The notes beneath the pieces were generated by a model. The model was not told where the DNA came from, searched no databases, and saw only the letters and a program-made list of their open reading frames with translations. Source: a bacterium (GTDB lineage Bacteria > Eisenbacteria > RBG-16-71-46 > CAIMUX01). From it: a DNA stretch of 51,704 bases. Numbering within the stretch: the stretch's first letter is position 1; every line of letters starts with the position of its first letter. The stretch is taken from positions 1-51,704 of the forward strand of contig JAUIHP010000032.1 of NCBI GenBank assembly GCA_030431975.1. Reading direction: 5' to 3'. The position numbers were made by a program, and so were the translations under genes. Below, one piece after another: positions 1 to 7,486 of the stretch.

Positions 1-258
1 TGAAGAACGTCGTCTACATCGGCCGGGTCCGGTTCAAGGGCGAGGTCTACGACGGCGAGCAGGAGGCGATCGTAACGGACGAAACGTTCGCGAACGTCCA
101 GGAGCAGCTGAGGCGCAACACTCTTGCGGGCTCGTCGCTCGGTCGCAACAAGAGCAACGCACTCCTCAAGGGCATCCTGCGATGCGCCTCCTGCGGCGCT
201 GCAATGACACCGACCTACACGCGAAAGGGCGACCGGAAGTACCGCCACTACCGGGGAT
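1..258 (+). pseudogene. C-terminal remnant of a large serine recombinase
   Basis: The frame is open from the window edge (codons begin at base 3) and stays open to a TGA at 339-341, but recombinase-like sequence ends near 257. The visible part has the end of the recombinase domain (VYIGRVRFKGE, then DETFANVQEQL) and the first half of a zinc ribbon (LRCASCGAAMTPTYTRKG). The second pair of zinc ligands and the usual long C-terminal coiled region are absent: after YRHYRG the frame reads antisense to the AbiEii gene, whose stop codon lies at 260-262. In the family these enzymes integrate and excise mobile elements. Here the gene looks cut by the junction with the toxin-antitoxin module, so it is probably inactive. 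Its N-terminal catalytic part lies outside the window and may or may not exist. Confidence 0.75.
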
Positions 259-259
259 G

Positions 260-1213
260 TTACGCGGTGTTCCCGCGAGGTGGCCGCGATTCGCGGTACG
301 ACCACGATGATGCCTCAGGCTCCCACGTCGCTTCCGGCTGAAGGCCTCGTTCCAACTCTTCGAGAATGGGAAGGAGGAAGGCTGCCAGGATATCTGCGAA
401 CTCGCTGCTTGGAAGATCCGGTACCTGCAGCCCTGACCGTCGCGCGAATGCTCGGACCTGAGCCGGTCGCGATGGGTTGTTCCAGTACTCCGGCGTGAGT
501 CCGATTGGAGGTTCGGACGGAATCGGTGTGCCGCGTCGCTGAAACGTCCTCAGCACGGCTTCGGCGAGAGTCCTTCGCTCGAACCGGAACGTACAGGCGA
601 GGTGGTGCAGGTCGAAGAAGTCTTTGATCCGGCTGTTGCGATCGCCGAGCACGACCATGGCCTCGAGCTTCTCCGCGACGACAGCTTCCTTCGGATAGCT
701 GAGCACCTCAGGTCTCGGGAAGTCGAGCAGTGTTGGGTAAGACTCCGAGGAGGGTGGGGGCCAGACTGAGTCACCGATGCCGATGTCGATCTGGAGGATA
801 AGCCTCGCCGTTCCGCAGCGCGCAGGCAGACTTACTCGGACACCCGCGTACTCGTCTTCGGGTCGGATCGGATCCAGGCTGGTCCCGGCGGGATCGAAGA
901 TGACGCCATCGGGTTCGACTGAAGCGGTGCAGATGGCTTCGACATCGCGCCGGACGCTATCGTGCGAGCTGTCGCCCCGGCGTAGCAGATCCAGGTCCCG
1001 AGTGGCTCGGTACGGCTGTTCGGCCCAGACTCGAAGAAGGAGAGCTCCCTTGAGCACGAACCGATCGCTGAGGGGAGTGGATCCCACACGAAAGAGGAAC
1101 CGCTCGAGGCAGTAGAGCGTCAGGAGGGTCTGGAAATCCTCTCCGCTCGAACGGGCTCGGTTTAGCAGTCGGGCCGTGACGGAAGCACCGAGATCAGCGC
1201 CTTTCTTCGTCAC
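260..1213 (-). CDS. AbiEii-type nucleotidyltransferase toxin, type IV TA (copy 1)
   Basis: A 317-residue protein of the AbiEii/MenA nucleotidyltransferase toxin family. Family hallmarks are visible: FVLKGALLLR at 52-61, RATRDLDLL at 69-77 with the DxD metal-binding aspartates, EKLEAM near 181-186, and RIKDFFDL at 195-202. In the family, such enzymes modify tRNA or use NTPs to stop growth, and the cognate AbiEi protein neutralises them mainly by repressing transcription. The start codon overlaps the AbiEi stop (1210-1213, ATGA), the usual coupled arrangement. The length is typical. The 3' end abuts the broken recombinase, so the module probably sits at the edge of a mobile segment. The NTP used and the target cannot be read from sequence. 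Confidence 0.9.
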   Translation of the reverse strand: MTKKGADLGASVTARLLNRARSSGEDFQTLLTLYCLERFLFRVGSTPLSDRFVLKGALLLRVWAEQPYRATRDLDLLRRGDSSHDSVRRDVEAICTASVEPDGVIFDPAGTSLDPIRPEDEYAGVRVSLPARCGTARLILQIDIGIGDSVWPPPSSESYPTLLDFPRPEVLSYPKEAVVAEKLEAMVVLGDRNSRIKDFFDLHHLACTFRFERRTLAEAVLRTFQRRGTPIPSEPPIGLTPEYWNNPSRPAQVRAFARRSGLQVPDLPSSEFADILAAFLLPILEELERGLQPEATWEPEASSWSYRESRPPRGNTA

Positions 1214-1848
1214 GAGACCGCATCCAGGTAGGGTTGCATGACGCGGGAGACCCGGCAGACCTTGGCGAAGTGAGCGAGCTCGGTCGCTCGGCCGCGGTAG
1301 CGCGCGCCAAAGTCTCGGAGCGCCTCCACGGCAACATCGACTCCGATCTTGTTGCGGTACTTAAAGCAGTCGGCCACGGTCTTCGCGGGGCCGTATACCC
1401 TGACCTCAACGCCCTCGATCTTGTGTCTCTCGATGCCTTCCGTTAGGGCGGCCCCAGAGAACCGGGCAACTCGAAGGCGTGGGTAGTCCAGTTTCGGTCT
1501 GCGTGCTTTGATCGGGACCGCGACCCAGACCTCTGCCGGGGACTGCGTCGTCAGTTCATGGAAGCGGAGGGCGGTGAGAAGACAGAGGACGCCAGCGGGA
1601 ACCGACTTGGAGACCACTGCCAGGGCGTGATTGGCCGTGATCGAGTGGTCGGCCGTCCTATAGATCCCCCGCGCTTCCCGGACTACGAGCCCTTTCCGCA
1701 GCAGCTCGGAGAGGATCGCCCGAGACACACCTTGGGCTTCGAGGTCGCTTGGGCGGATGATCCCCTTCGCGTTGATGATCCGGAGAGCCGCCTTTTCCGT
1801 CACGGTGCGCATGGAGGGATCATGCAATACGTCGGTATTTAATATCAA
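1210..1848 (-). CDS. AbiEi-type antitoxin / autorepressor (copy 1)
   Basis: A 212-residue AbiEi-family protein. Residues about 13-75 form a winged helix-turn-helix (IIRPSDLEAQGVSRAILSEL, then LLRKGLVVREARGIYR). The C-terminal half carries the family pattern LCLLTALRFHELTTQ, VWVAVP, then VYGPAKTVADCFKYRNKIG. The first possible start is TTG at 1848. An ATG at 1812 gives 200 residues and fits the family N-terminus better, but neither has a strong Shine-Dalgarno. The gene overlaps the toxin gene by 4 bp and begins about 20 bp after the Phd antitoxin stop, so all three may be co-transcribed. Family knowledge: AbiEi binds inverted repeats in its own promoter; a candidate repeat lies at 1831-1856. 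Confidence 0.88.
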   Translation of the reverse strand: MILNTDVLHDPSMRTVTEKAALRIINAKGIIRPSDLEAQGVSRAILSELLRKGLVVREARGIYRTADHSITANHALAVVSKSVPAGVLCLLTALRFHELTTQSPAEVWVAVPIKARRPKLDYPRLRVARFSGAALTEGIERHKIEGVEVRVYGPAKTVADCFKYRNKIGVDVAVEALRDFGARYRGRATELAHFAKVCRVSRVMQPYLDAVS

Positions 1849-1856
1849 CTACCGAC
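1831..1856. promoter_or_regulatory. Inverted repeat upstream of AbiEi copy 1
   Basis: GTCGGTA (1831-1837) and TACCGAC (1850-1856) are perfect 7-bp inverted arms around an AT-rich 12-bp core. The element overlaps the 5' end of the AbiEi gene if the TTG start is used, and lies just upstream of the ATG at 1812. It is a candidate AbiEi operator or internal promoter. The short arms make this moderate evidence only. Confidence 0.45.
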
Positions 1857-1868
1857 AGATCGAAATCG

Positions 1869-2192
1869 CTAGTTCCGCCAAGGATTCTTCCTCCGGAGCG
1901 GGTCCGCAGCGTTTCCATGTACTCGTCTTATCTGCTCGAACGCTTCATCAATCGGGATTCCCTTGCCGGCGGCGGCTTCATCGAGACCTCGTCGAATGCC
2001 CTTGATCGCCTCGGCGAAGTCCGCAAGCTCCCACAGCTTGTCGAAGGCTTCTGGGGTAAGAACGACTGCCTCGGATTTCCCGTTCACCGTCAGCACCAAT
2101 GGTCGCCCTGAAGCGCGAAGCCGCTCGAGAAACTCGGGCGTTCGCCGCTTGAAGTCGGTCAGCGGGTGGATGTCATCTGTCACGTTCAGCAT
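1869..2192 (-). CDS. Phd/YefM-family antitoxin (orphan)
   Basis: A 107-residue protein starting MLNVTDDIHPLTDFKRRT. This is the Phd/YefM DNA-binding fold: N-terminal strand-helix, then RPLVLTVNGKSEAVVLTPEAF, then a long charged C-terminal helix (about 65-95) that in the family wraps the toxin. The ATG at 2190-2192 was chosen because GGAG lies just upstream and the fold starts there; the frame is open 13 codons further upstream. Such antitoxins are normally followed by a RelE/YoeB or Doc toxin gene, but here AbiEi follows within about 20 bp and no RelE-like frame is present. It is either a solitary autoregulator or part of a composite module with AbiE. A perfect palindrome at 2250-2267 is its likely operator. 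Confidence 0.85.
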   Translation of the reverse strand: MLNVTDDIHPLTDFKRRTPEFLERLRASGRPLVLTVNGKSEAVVLTPEAFDKLWELADFAEAIKGIRRGLDEAAAGKGIPIDEAFEQIRRVHGNAADPLRRKNPWRN

Positions 2193-2249
2193 CTTCGGTC
2201 TCCTTCGGGGATGCTGGATACATCGACGCATCAGTCAGCGCACTTTACA

Positions 2250-2267
2250 AGCATCTAATTAGATGCT
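2250..2267. promoter_or_regulatory. Perfect 18-bp palindrome upstream of the Phd antitoxin gene
   Basis: AGCATCTAATTAGATGCT is self-complementary over all 18 bases and lies about 58 bp upstream of the Phd ATG. Phd/YefM proteins repress their own promoters by binding short palindromes, so this is the likely operator. On the minus strand a weak -10-like TGTAAA lies directly downstream (2244-2249). Confidence 0.6.
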
Positions 2268-2342
2268 ATCAGGTCCGGAGGACTCCGCAACCTATCCCAT
2301 TGGGTACGGAAGCCACGGGCCAAAGCCCCGAGGGCGGCCCAC

Positions 2343-2670
2343 TCAGGTTCGGCGCTCGATCCACGGATACAGACTCAACACGGCCATGGCGTCCGCTTCC
2401 AATGCCGGGCCCCTCACCTCGATTCGCTGTTGGCCCGCTGGCAGCAGAGTGGACGCGGATGGCTTTGACCCACCTCCGGTAAGAGTTCCCAGGCTCACCT
2501 GCGAGGCAGCAAAGACAAGGCGTGGAATCTTCGCCCAGTGGATCGCGCCGGAACACATGAAGCACGGTTCCACGACAGAGTAGAGCGTGCATTCATCCAA
2601 GCGCAGCTTCGAGGCTTGCGCAGCGTACTCGGAGATCACCAGGGGGCCACACGGCGTCGCAGTCGGGTAA
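2343..2670 (-). pseudogene. Truncated nucleoside deaminase (CMP/dCMP deaminase fold)
   Basis: The frame encodes the second half of a zinc-dependent deaminase: ISEYA, then CTLYSVVEPCFMCSGAIHWA with the PCxxC zinc ligands, then KIPRLVFAASQ. The first half is missing. The HAE motif that supplies a zinc ligand and the proton-shuttling glutamate should lie just before ISEYA, but CGP stands there, and upstream codons (up to 2735) do not look like deaminase and overlap the start of the secreted gene at 2710. Family members deaminate guanine, cytosine or tRNA adenosine. This copy should be catalytically dead unless it was recently rearranged. The 5' boundary near 2670 is approximate. It belongs to the rearranged accessory patch at the window's left end. 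Confidence 0.6.
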
Positions 2671-2709
2671 AATCTTGTTTGTGAGATGATCCAACTCGTG
2701 GAGGTCTTG

Positions 2710-4083
2710 ATGGAGAAAACGCCATGGCACATCATCTTGATCCTGTCGTTGCTCTACACCCCTACAGCTACCGGGGCATCCTGGGTCGTTTCCGCTGAGA
2801 ATGGCGATTTCGCCGGCATTCGTGAAGCCTTGGAGGCCATTTGTTCCGGAGACACACTTCTCATTGCACCCGGGGACTACGACGAAACGCAGTCGGAGCT
2901 TCTCGAGGAAATCGACCTGGACTCGGTCACGATGATTGGAACTGGGGATCTTCCACAGGAAGTCGGGATCACAGGCATTTGGCTATGGTTCACGGGCGGT
3001 GGCCATCACCGGGCAGAGAATCTCCGATTGTACGGCCAGGTACGTCTGCTTCAGGGGTATCCCGTGTCGGACTTCACAATGAGAAACTGTATCGTCGGTT
3101 CCCACGTGGATTCCGTCTACGGTACACGGGTGGCTCTGGGAGGTGGGACGATCCTCGTTGAAGATTGTGTTTTCGAAGACATAGTTACTAACAACTCTGC
3201 TGCTCCCTTTGGTGGGACCGGTCTAGATTTGGTCTTGGCGAGTTCCGGGGCACTGGTTCGGCGGTCGGTGTTCTCCAACATCCGTTCAGATGGTTCTGCC
3301 GCGGCTCTCGGTGTCGTCAGCAACTGCTTAGTCGAGGACTGTGTGTTCGTGGGCAACGTAGGCAATGGTGGTGCGGCGATCGTCACGTCCAATCCCTGTT
3401 GCGGATATCCGAATGGCGTTCGAATAGAGCGGTGCACGTTTTGGGACAACGAAAGCATCGATGGCTATGGCGCCGTGTATCTTCAGGCGAACTATGCGGA
3501 AGTCAGACACAGCATTTTTGCCGGGACGAAAAACGGGGTGGGATTCTCCGGGCCGTCCGGAGGGATCGTGGAGTGCAACGCGTTCTGGCAGAACGATCGA
3601 GGGGACTTCGAGTGCGGCTTCTGCCAAGAGGATGGGAACATCCACCTTGATCCGATGTTTTGCGACCCCGAAGGTGGGGACCTTTCGTTGCACGCGGACT
3701 CGCCGTGCCTTCCCGGGTTGCGGCAGGGGTATGAGTGCCCTCGCGCCGGTGCTTTGGATGTTGGTTGTGGAGCGGCAACCTTTCCCGAGTTTGACGCGGC
3801 AGTCTCGTCCTTCCGACTCCGCCCCATTGCTCCGAATCCTTCACGGGGATCAGTTCGGATCGCGATGGACCTCGTCCATCAGTCCGATGTCGCAGTCGAG
3901 TTGTTCGCGGTAGATGGTACGAAAGTCGCGTCCTGGGAACATGGCTCCTACAGCCCGGGGAGAGTCGACCTCGGTCCGCTCGATCTGGGACCGCTCGGCC
4001 TGCCGTCAGGCGCCTACTATCTGCGGGTGCGCGCGGGGGACGACTCGGGTGTGGGCCGTGTCGTACTCTTGTCAGACCCGTAG
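2710..4083 (+). CDS. Secreted right-handed beta-helix protein with FlgD/T9SS-like tail
   Basis: A 457-residue exported protein. The ATG at 2710 is chosen because GGAGG lies just upstream and a clean signal peptide follows (MEKTPWHIILILSLLYT, cleavage near TATGA). Residues about 40-340 show parallel beta-helix repeats: NCIVGS, DCVFEDIVTNN, RSVFSNIRS, DCVFVGNVGN and CTFWDNES, each an asparagine/cysteine-rich turn. IHLDPMFCDPEGGDLSLHADS is the familiar end of such helices. The last ~90 residues are an Ig-like tail (APNPSRGSVRIAMDL, then LPSGAYYLRVRAG). Beta-helix proteins of this type are often polysaccharide-binding or surface proteins; no catalytic residues are evident. It stands alone between the deaminase remnant and the efflux operon. 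Confidence 0.85.
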   Translation: MEKTPWHIILILSLLYTPTATGASWVVSAENGDFAGIREALEAICSGDTLLIAPGDYDETQSELLEEIDLDSVTMIGTGDLPQEVGITGIWLWFTGGGHHRAENLRLYGQVRLLQGYPVSDFTMRNCIVGSHVDSVYGTRVALGGGTILVEDCVFEDIVTNNSAAPFGGTGLDLVLASSGALVRRSVFSNIRSDGSAAALGVVSNCLVEDCVFVGNVGNGGAAIVTSNPCCGYPNGVRIERCTFWDNESIDGYGAVYLQANYAEVRHSIFAGTKNGVGFSGPSGGIVECNAFWQNDRGDFECGFCQEDGNIHLDPMFCDPEGGDLSLHADSPCLPGLRQGYECPRAGALDVGCGAATFPEFDAAVSSFRLRPIAPNPSRGSVRIAMDLVHQSDVAVELFAVDGTKVASWEHGSYSPGRVDLGPLDLGPLGLPSGAYYLRVRAGDDSGVGRVVLLSDP

Positions 4084-4259
4084 TGGTGGGTTCAGGAGGA
4101 CGGTGCCATCGCCGGTCGTCGTGAACCCGTATGTTCCAAGACTCGAACGGAGATCCCATATGGTTCATTTGCAGTGACTTAGGACGGGCGACCTTCGTTG
4201 CGCTGGTCTCCGACGACTGGCACAGAGGTCCAGAAACTGAGAGTCGTTCGAAAACTGTC

Positions 4260-4403
4260 TCAAATGGGGAGCCAGTCCCCTTGAAGGAAGGGATCGCTGC
4301 GGAGTCCCTCAAGCAAGGCAAGCAAGCGCTCCACGTTTCCGATGGGTTCCAGCAAAAAGCCGGTGTCGGCCGCGGCACGGACGAGGTCCGTCTCGGTCAC
4401 CAT
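4260..4403 (-). CDS. Possible 47-residue protein downstream of the RND gene
   Basis: A short frame starting 17 bp after the RND permease stop, on the same strand. It encodes a leucine-rich, probably helical peptide (VRAAADTGFLLEPIGNVERL, then LLALLEGLRSDPFLQ) ending GDWLPI. Its third-position base use resembles the operon's. No strong Shine-Dalgarno is seen and no family is recognised. It may be a small operon-end protein or the remnant of a longer gene. The rest of the gap to the beta-helix gene (4084-4259) shows no gene, terminator or repeat that I can support. Confidence 0.3.
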   Translation of the reverse strand: MVTETDLVRAAADTGFLLEPIGNVERLLALLEGLRSDPFLQGDWLPI

Positions 4404-4420
4404 TGGCGTTTCGCGGTGCT

Positions 4421-7400
4421 CTACCGAAACGACACCCGATAGAAGATCGAGTAAACAATCGGCACAAACCAAAGTGTCAACACCGTCGCAAACGCCAGCC
4501 CGAAGATGATCGCCACCGCCATCGGCTCCCACATTGGCCCACCCGACACCCAGAGCGGAATCAACCCACCAATGGTCGTCGCCGTCGTCAGCAGAATCGG
4601 CCGCAACCTCTGCTGCGCCGAAGTCAGCACCGCGTCCGCCGGCTCCCGTCCGTTGTCTTCGATCTCGATGCGGATTCGGTCCAACAACACGATGGCATTG
4701 TTGATCACGATCCCGGCCAGCGAAATGACCCCAAGCAAGGTCATGAAGCCGAAGGGCGCTCCCGCAATGAGCAGCCCGGCCGTCACTCCGATCAGCCCGA
4801 GCGGAATGGTGAGAAACACGATCGCCGTCTGTCGCACGGAATTGAACTGCGAGATGAGCAGCAAAAGGATGATGAACCCGGCGATGGGTAGCTTGGCCCC
4901 GATCGACTGGTTGGCCTGCTGCGAACTTTCGATCTCGCCTCCCAACTCGTAGGAGTAACCGCGAGGCCAGGACTCGGAGTCCTTTTCCAACCACGGAATG
5001 AGTTCTGCATTCACGTCCATGGCGTTGACGCCGCGCACAAGATCGCTCTCCACGGTCACGGTGCGGAGGCGATGCCGGCGCAGGATCTTGGAGGCCTCCC
5101 ACGCGACCTCCACCTCGGCAATCTGGTCGAGCGGGACGGAGGCTCCAGTGGATTGCACGAAGATGTTCAGGCTCTCCAGTTTTCCCAGATCCTGCCGGTC
5201 GGCGGCGACGGATCGAAGCACGATGGGGATGACCTCGTCTCCTTCCCGGAACTCCGTCGTCGCGATGCCGGTCAGTCCGGACTGGAGCGAGATGGCGACG
5301 TCCTCGCTGGTCACGCCCGCTCGCCGTGCCCGGGCTTGGTTGACGTCCACGCGGATCTTCTTCACGCGCGGTCCCCAGTTGTCCTCGATGTTGACCGTGG
5401 TCGTGAACTCGGCGAGCCGCGCCTTGACCCGGTCCACGAGTTCAAAAAGAGGCTCGGACTCCCGTCCGCTGATCCGTACCTGGATGGGCGACTCCACCGG
5501 GGGACCGAGTGCCTCGGCCTGGAAGTTGACGGTGAGTTCGGGGAAGTTCTGGAAGCAGTACTCGTCCAGTCGCGGGATCAACTCATTCAGGTAGTCACGG
5601 CTGGTGGCGGAGAAGATCATGGAAAGGTGCTCTGACCCCGCCTGGGCCGGATTGTAGGAGAGCCGGTAGCGCGGTCCGCCTCCCTGTCCCACGTAGGTTG
5701 TCCAGTCGATGAGTCCTTCTGCCCTCTCCTCACCGACCAGCTCTCCCTGTAGAAATGTCTCCAGTTCCGCAGCCACTTCGGCGGAACGATGGAGCGGAGT
5801 GCCGACGGGAAGGTCCAACTCGCCCAACATGCGCGGACTGTCCGACGAGGGAAAGAAGATCGCGGCCACGAAGCGCATCCCGAAGAGGGCCACGGCGAAG
5901 ATTCCGGCGATCGCGGCGAGGGAAAGCCAGCGTCCGCGTAGTCCGAAGAGAAGAAAAGACCGATAGCCCCGGTAGAAGCGGCTGTCGAAGCTCTCCTCAC
6001 TCTCCCGGACCTTCACCCGAATGAAGAGCATGCAGAGGAGCGGCATCATGGTCAGCGCCAATCCCCACGACGAGAGAAGTGCCATGGTCACGACCTTGAA
6101 TAGAGAGGCCGTGTATTCCCCTGTCTCCGACTCCGCCAGGAAGATGGGCAGGAACGCCGCCGAGGTGGTGAGCGACGAAGTCAAAAGCGGAATGCGAAGC
6201 TCGTTGGCCGAGTCTACGGCGGCTTCGAAGCGTTCCTTCCCCGCTGCGATCTGCACCATGATGCTTTCCGACATCACGATCGCGTTGTCGACCAGCATAC
6301 CGAGGGCGATGATGAGGGCGGCGATGGAGATCTGATCCAGCCCGATTCCGAAGACCTGCATGAGAAACAGAGTGAGCAGCATGGTCGTGGGAATGAGCGT
6401 TGCGACGACCAGCCCGGTGCGGGGGCCAAGCGAGACGAGCATGACCGCGAGAACGATCCCGATCGCCTGAAGTAGGTTGCCCACGAAGTCGTCGACCTGG
6501 TCGTCGACGAAGCGCGGCTGAAAAATGGGGAGTTCGAAATCGAGCCCGATCGGATAGTCCTGGCGCGCCTGCGCGACCACGGCCTCGACCTCCTGGCCGA
6601 GAAGACTGACGTTGCCGCCCTTGCGCATGGAAACGGAGAGGCCCAAACAGGGCGTGCCGATGTAGTGCATCGCTGAAGTGGGCGGATCGACGTAGCCCCG
6701 GCTGATGGTGGCGATGTCCTCCAGATAGACCAGCTCCGAGCGTCCGGGGATCTGGACAACGGTGCGTCGCAGTTCCTCGATGGACTCGAAGTTGCCCGAG
6801 GGTTCGAGCACGATCTCCTCGTCGCCCGTAATCACCGAACCGCCCGAGATGATGATGTTGCGGCTTTCGAGCAAACTCGTGAGCTGTCCAGGGGAGAGGC
6901 CGAGTTCAGAGAGGCGGGCGTTCGTGTACTCGATGAAGATGCGCTCTTCCTGGTCTCCATAGATGTCCACCTTGGCCACCTGGCTTTGGCGGAGGAGTTC
7001 ATCCCGAACTTCTTGCGCGACTTCATCCAGCTCGGCGTAATCGAAACCGTCGCCGGTGATGGTGAGCATGACCGGGTAGACGTCGCCGAACTCATCGTCC
7101 ACGAAGGGGCCGATGACGCCGTCGGGAAGGTCTCCGGAGGCCGCCTGCACCTTGCGCCGAAGGTCGTCCCAGATGGGGCGCATCTCTGAATAGCTGGCCA
7201 GGACGTTGACGAAGAGGAAGGAGGTTCCGGTCCGGCTCTCCGAGGCGATGAAGTCGACCTGCGGCATTTCCTGGATGCGCTTTTCCAGCTTGTCCGAAAC
7301 CAGAAGCTCGACGCGTTCCGGGCTCGCGCCTGGGAAGTACGTCCGGACCATGGCTGTTCTGATGGTGAAGCCGGGATCCTCGGCTCGGGGAAGGGACCGG

Positions 7401-7486
7401 TAGGATCCGTACCCGACCAGGCAGATCACGATGAGGGCAAAGAACGTGACGCGGTTGTTGCGAATCGCCGCCGCGGTCACGTTCAT
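4421..7486 (-). CDS. RND-family efflux permease (inner-membrane pump)
   Basis: A 1021-residue resistance-nodulation-division transporter of typical length. The first membrane helix is at about 12-30, a large periplasmic loop follows (35-335), helices TM2-6 lie at about 335-475, a second loop follows to about 830, and TM8-12 finish the protein. The pore start (PRAEDPGFTIRTAMVRTYFP) and GMLVDNAIVMSES at 397-408 match the family. At the proton-relay sites it has Asp400 followed by Asn401 where AcrB has two aspartates, and Asn929-Asn930 (GIVINNAIVLLD) where AcrB has a key lysine. This Asp-Asn/Asn-Asn pattern occurs in a distinct RND subgroup. It is last in a three-gene operon and overlaps the adaptor gene by 4 bp. 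The substrate is unknown. Confidence 0.93.
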   Translation of the reverse strand: MNVTAAAIRNNRVTFFALIVICLVGYGSYRSLPRAEDPGFTIRTAMVRTYFPGASPERVELLVSDKLEKRIQEMPQVDFIASESRTGTSFLFVNVLASYSEMRPIWDDLRRKVQAASGDLPDGVIGPFVDDEFGDVYPVMLTITGDGFDYAELDEVAQEVRDELLRQSQVAKVDIYGDQEERIFIEYTNARLSELGLSPGQLTSLLESRNIIISGGSVITGDEEIVLEPSGNFESIEELRRTVVQIPGRSELVYLEDIATISRGYVDPPTSAMHYIGTPCLGLSVSMRKGGNVSLLGQEVEAVVAQARQDYPIGLDFELPIFQPRFVDDQVDDFVGNLLQAIGIVLAVMLVSLGPRTGLVVATLIPTTMLLTLFLMQVFGIGLDQISIAALIIALGMLVDNAIVMSESIMVQIAAGKERFEAAVDSANELRIPLLTSSLTTSAAFLPIFLAESETGEYTASLFKVVTMALLSSWGLALTMMPLLCMLFIRVKVRESEESFDSRFYRGYRSFLLFGLRGRWLSLAAIAGIFAVALFGMRFVAAIFFPSSDSPRMLGELDLPVGTPLHRSAEVAAELETFLQGELVGEERAEGLIDWTTYVGQGGGPRYRLSYNPAQAGSEHLSMIFSATSRDYLNELIPRLDEYCFQNFPELTVNFQAEALGPPVESPIQVRISGRESEPLFELVDRVKARLAEFTTTVNIEDNWGPRVKKIRVDVNQARARRAGVTSEDVAISLQSGLTGIATTEFREGDEVIPIVLRSVAADRQDLGKLESLNIFVQSTGASVPLDQIAEVEVAWEASKILRRHRLRTVTVESDLVRGVNAMDVNAELIPWLEKDSESWPRGYSYELGGEIESSQQANQSIGAKLPIAGFIILLLLISQFNSVRQTAIVFLTIPLGLIGVTAGLLIAGAPFGFMTLLGVISLAGIVINNAIVLLDRIRIEIEDNGREPADAVLTSAQQRLRPILLTTATTIGGLIPLWVSGGPMWEPMAVAIIFGLAFATVLTLWFVPIVYSIFYRVSFR

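Noticed and set aside
3503-4378. 291-residue minus-strand frame
   Set aside because: Antisense to the end of the beta-helix gene; proline/arginine-rich with no domain.
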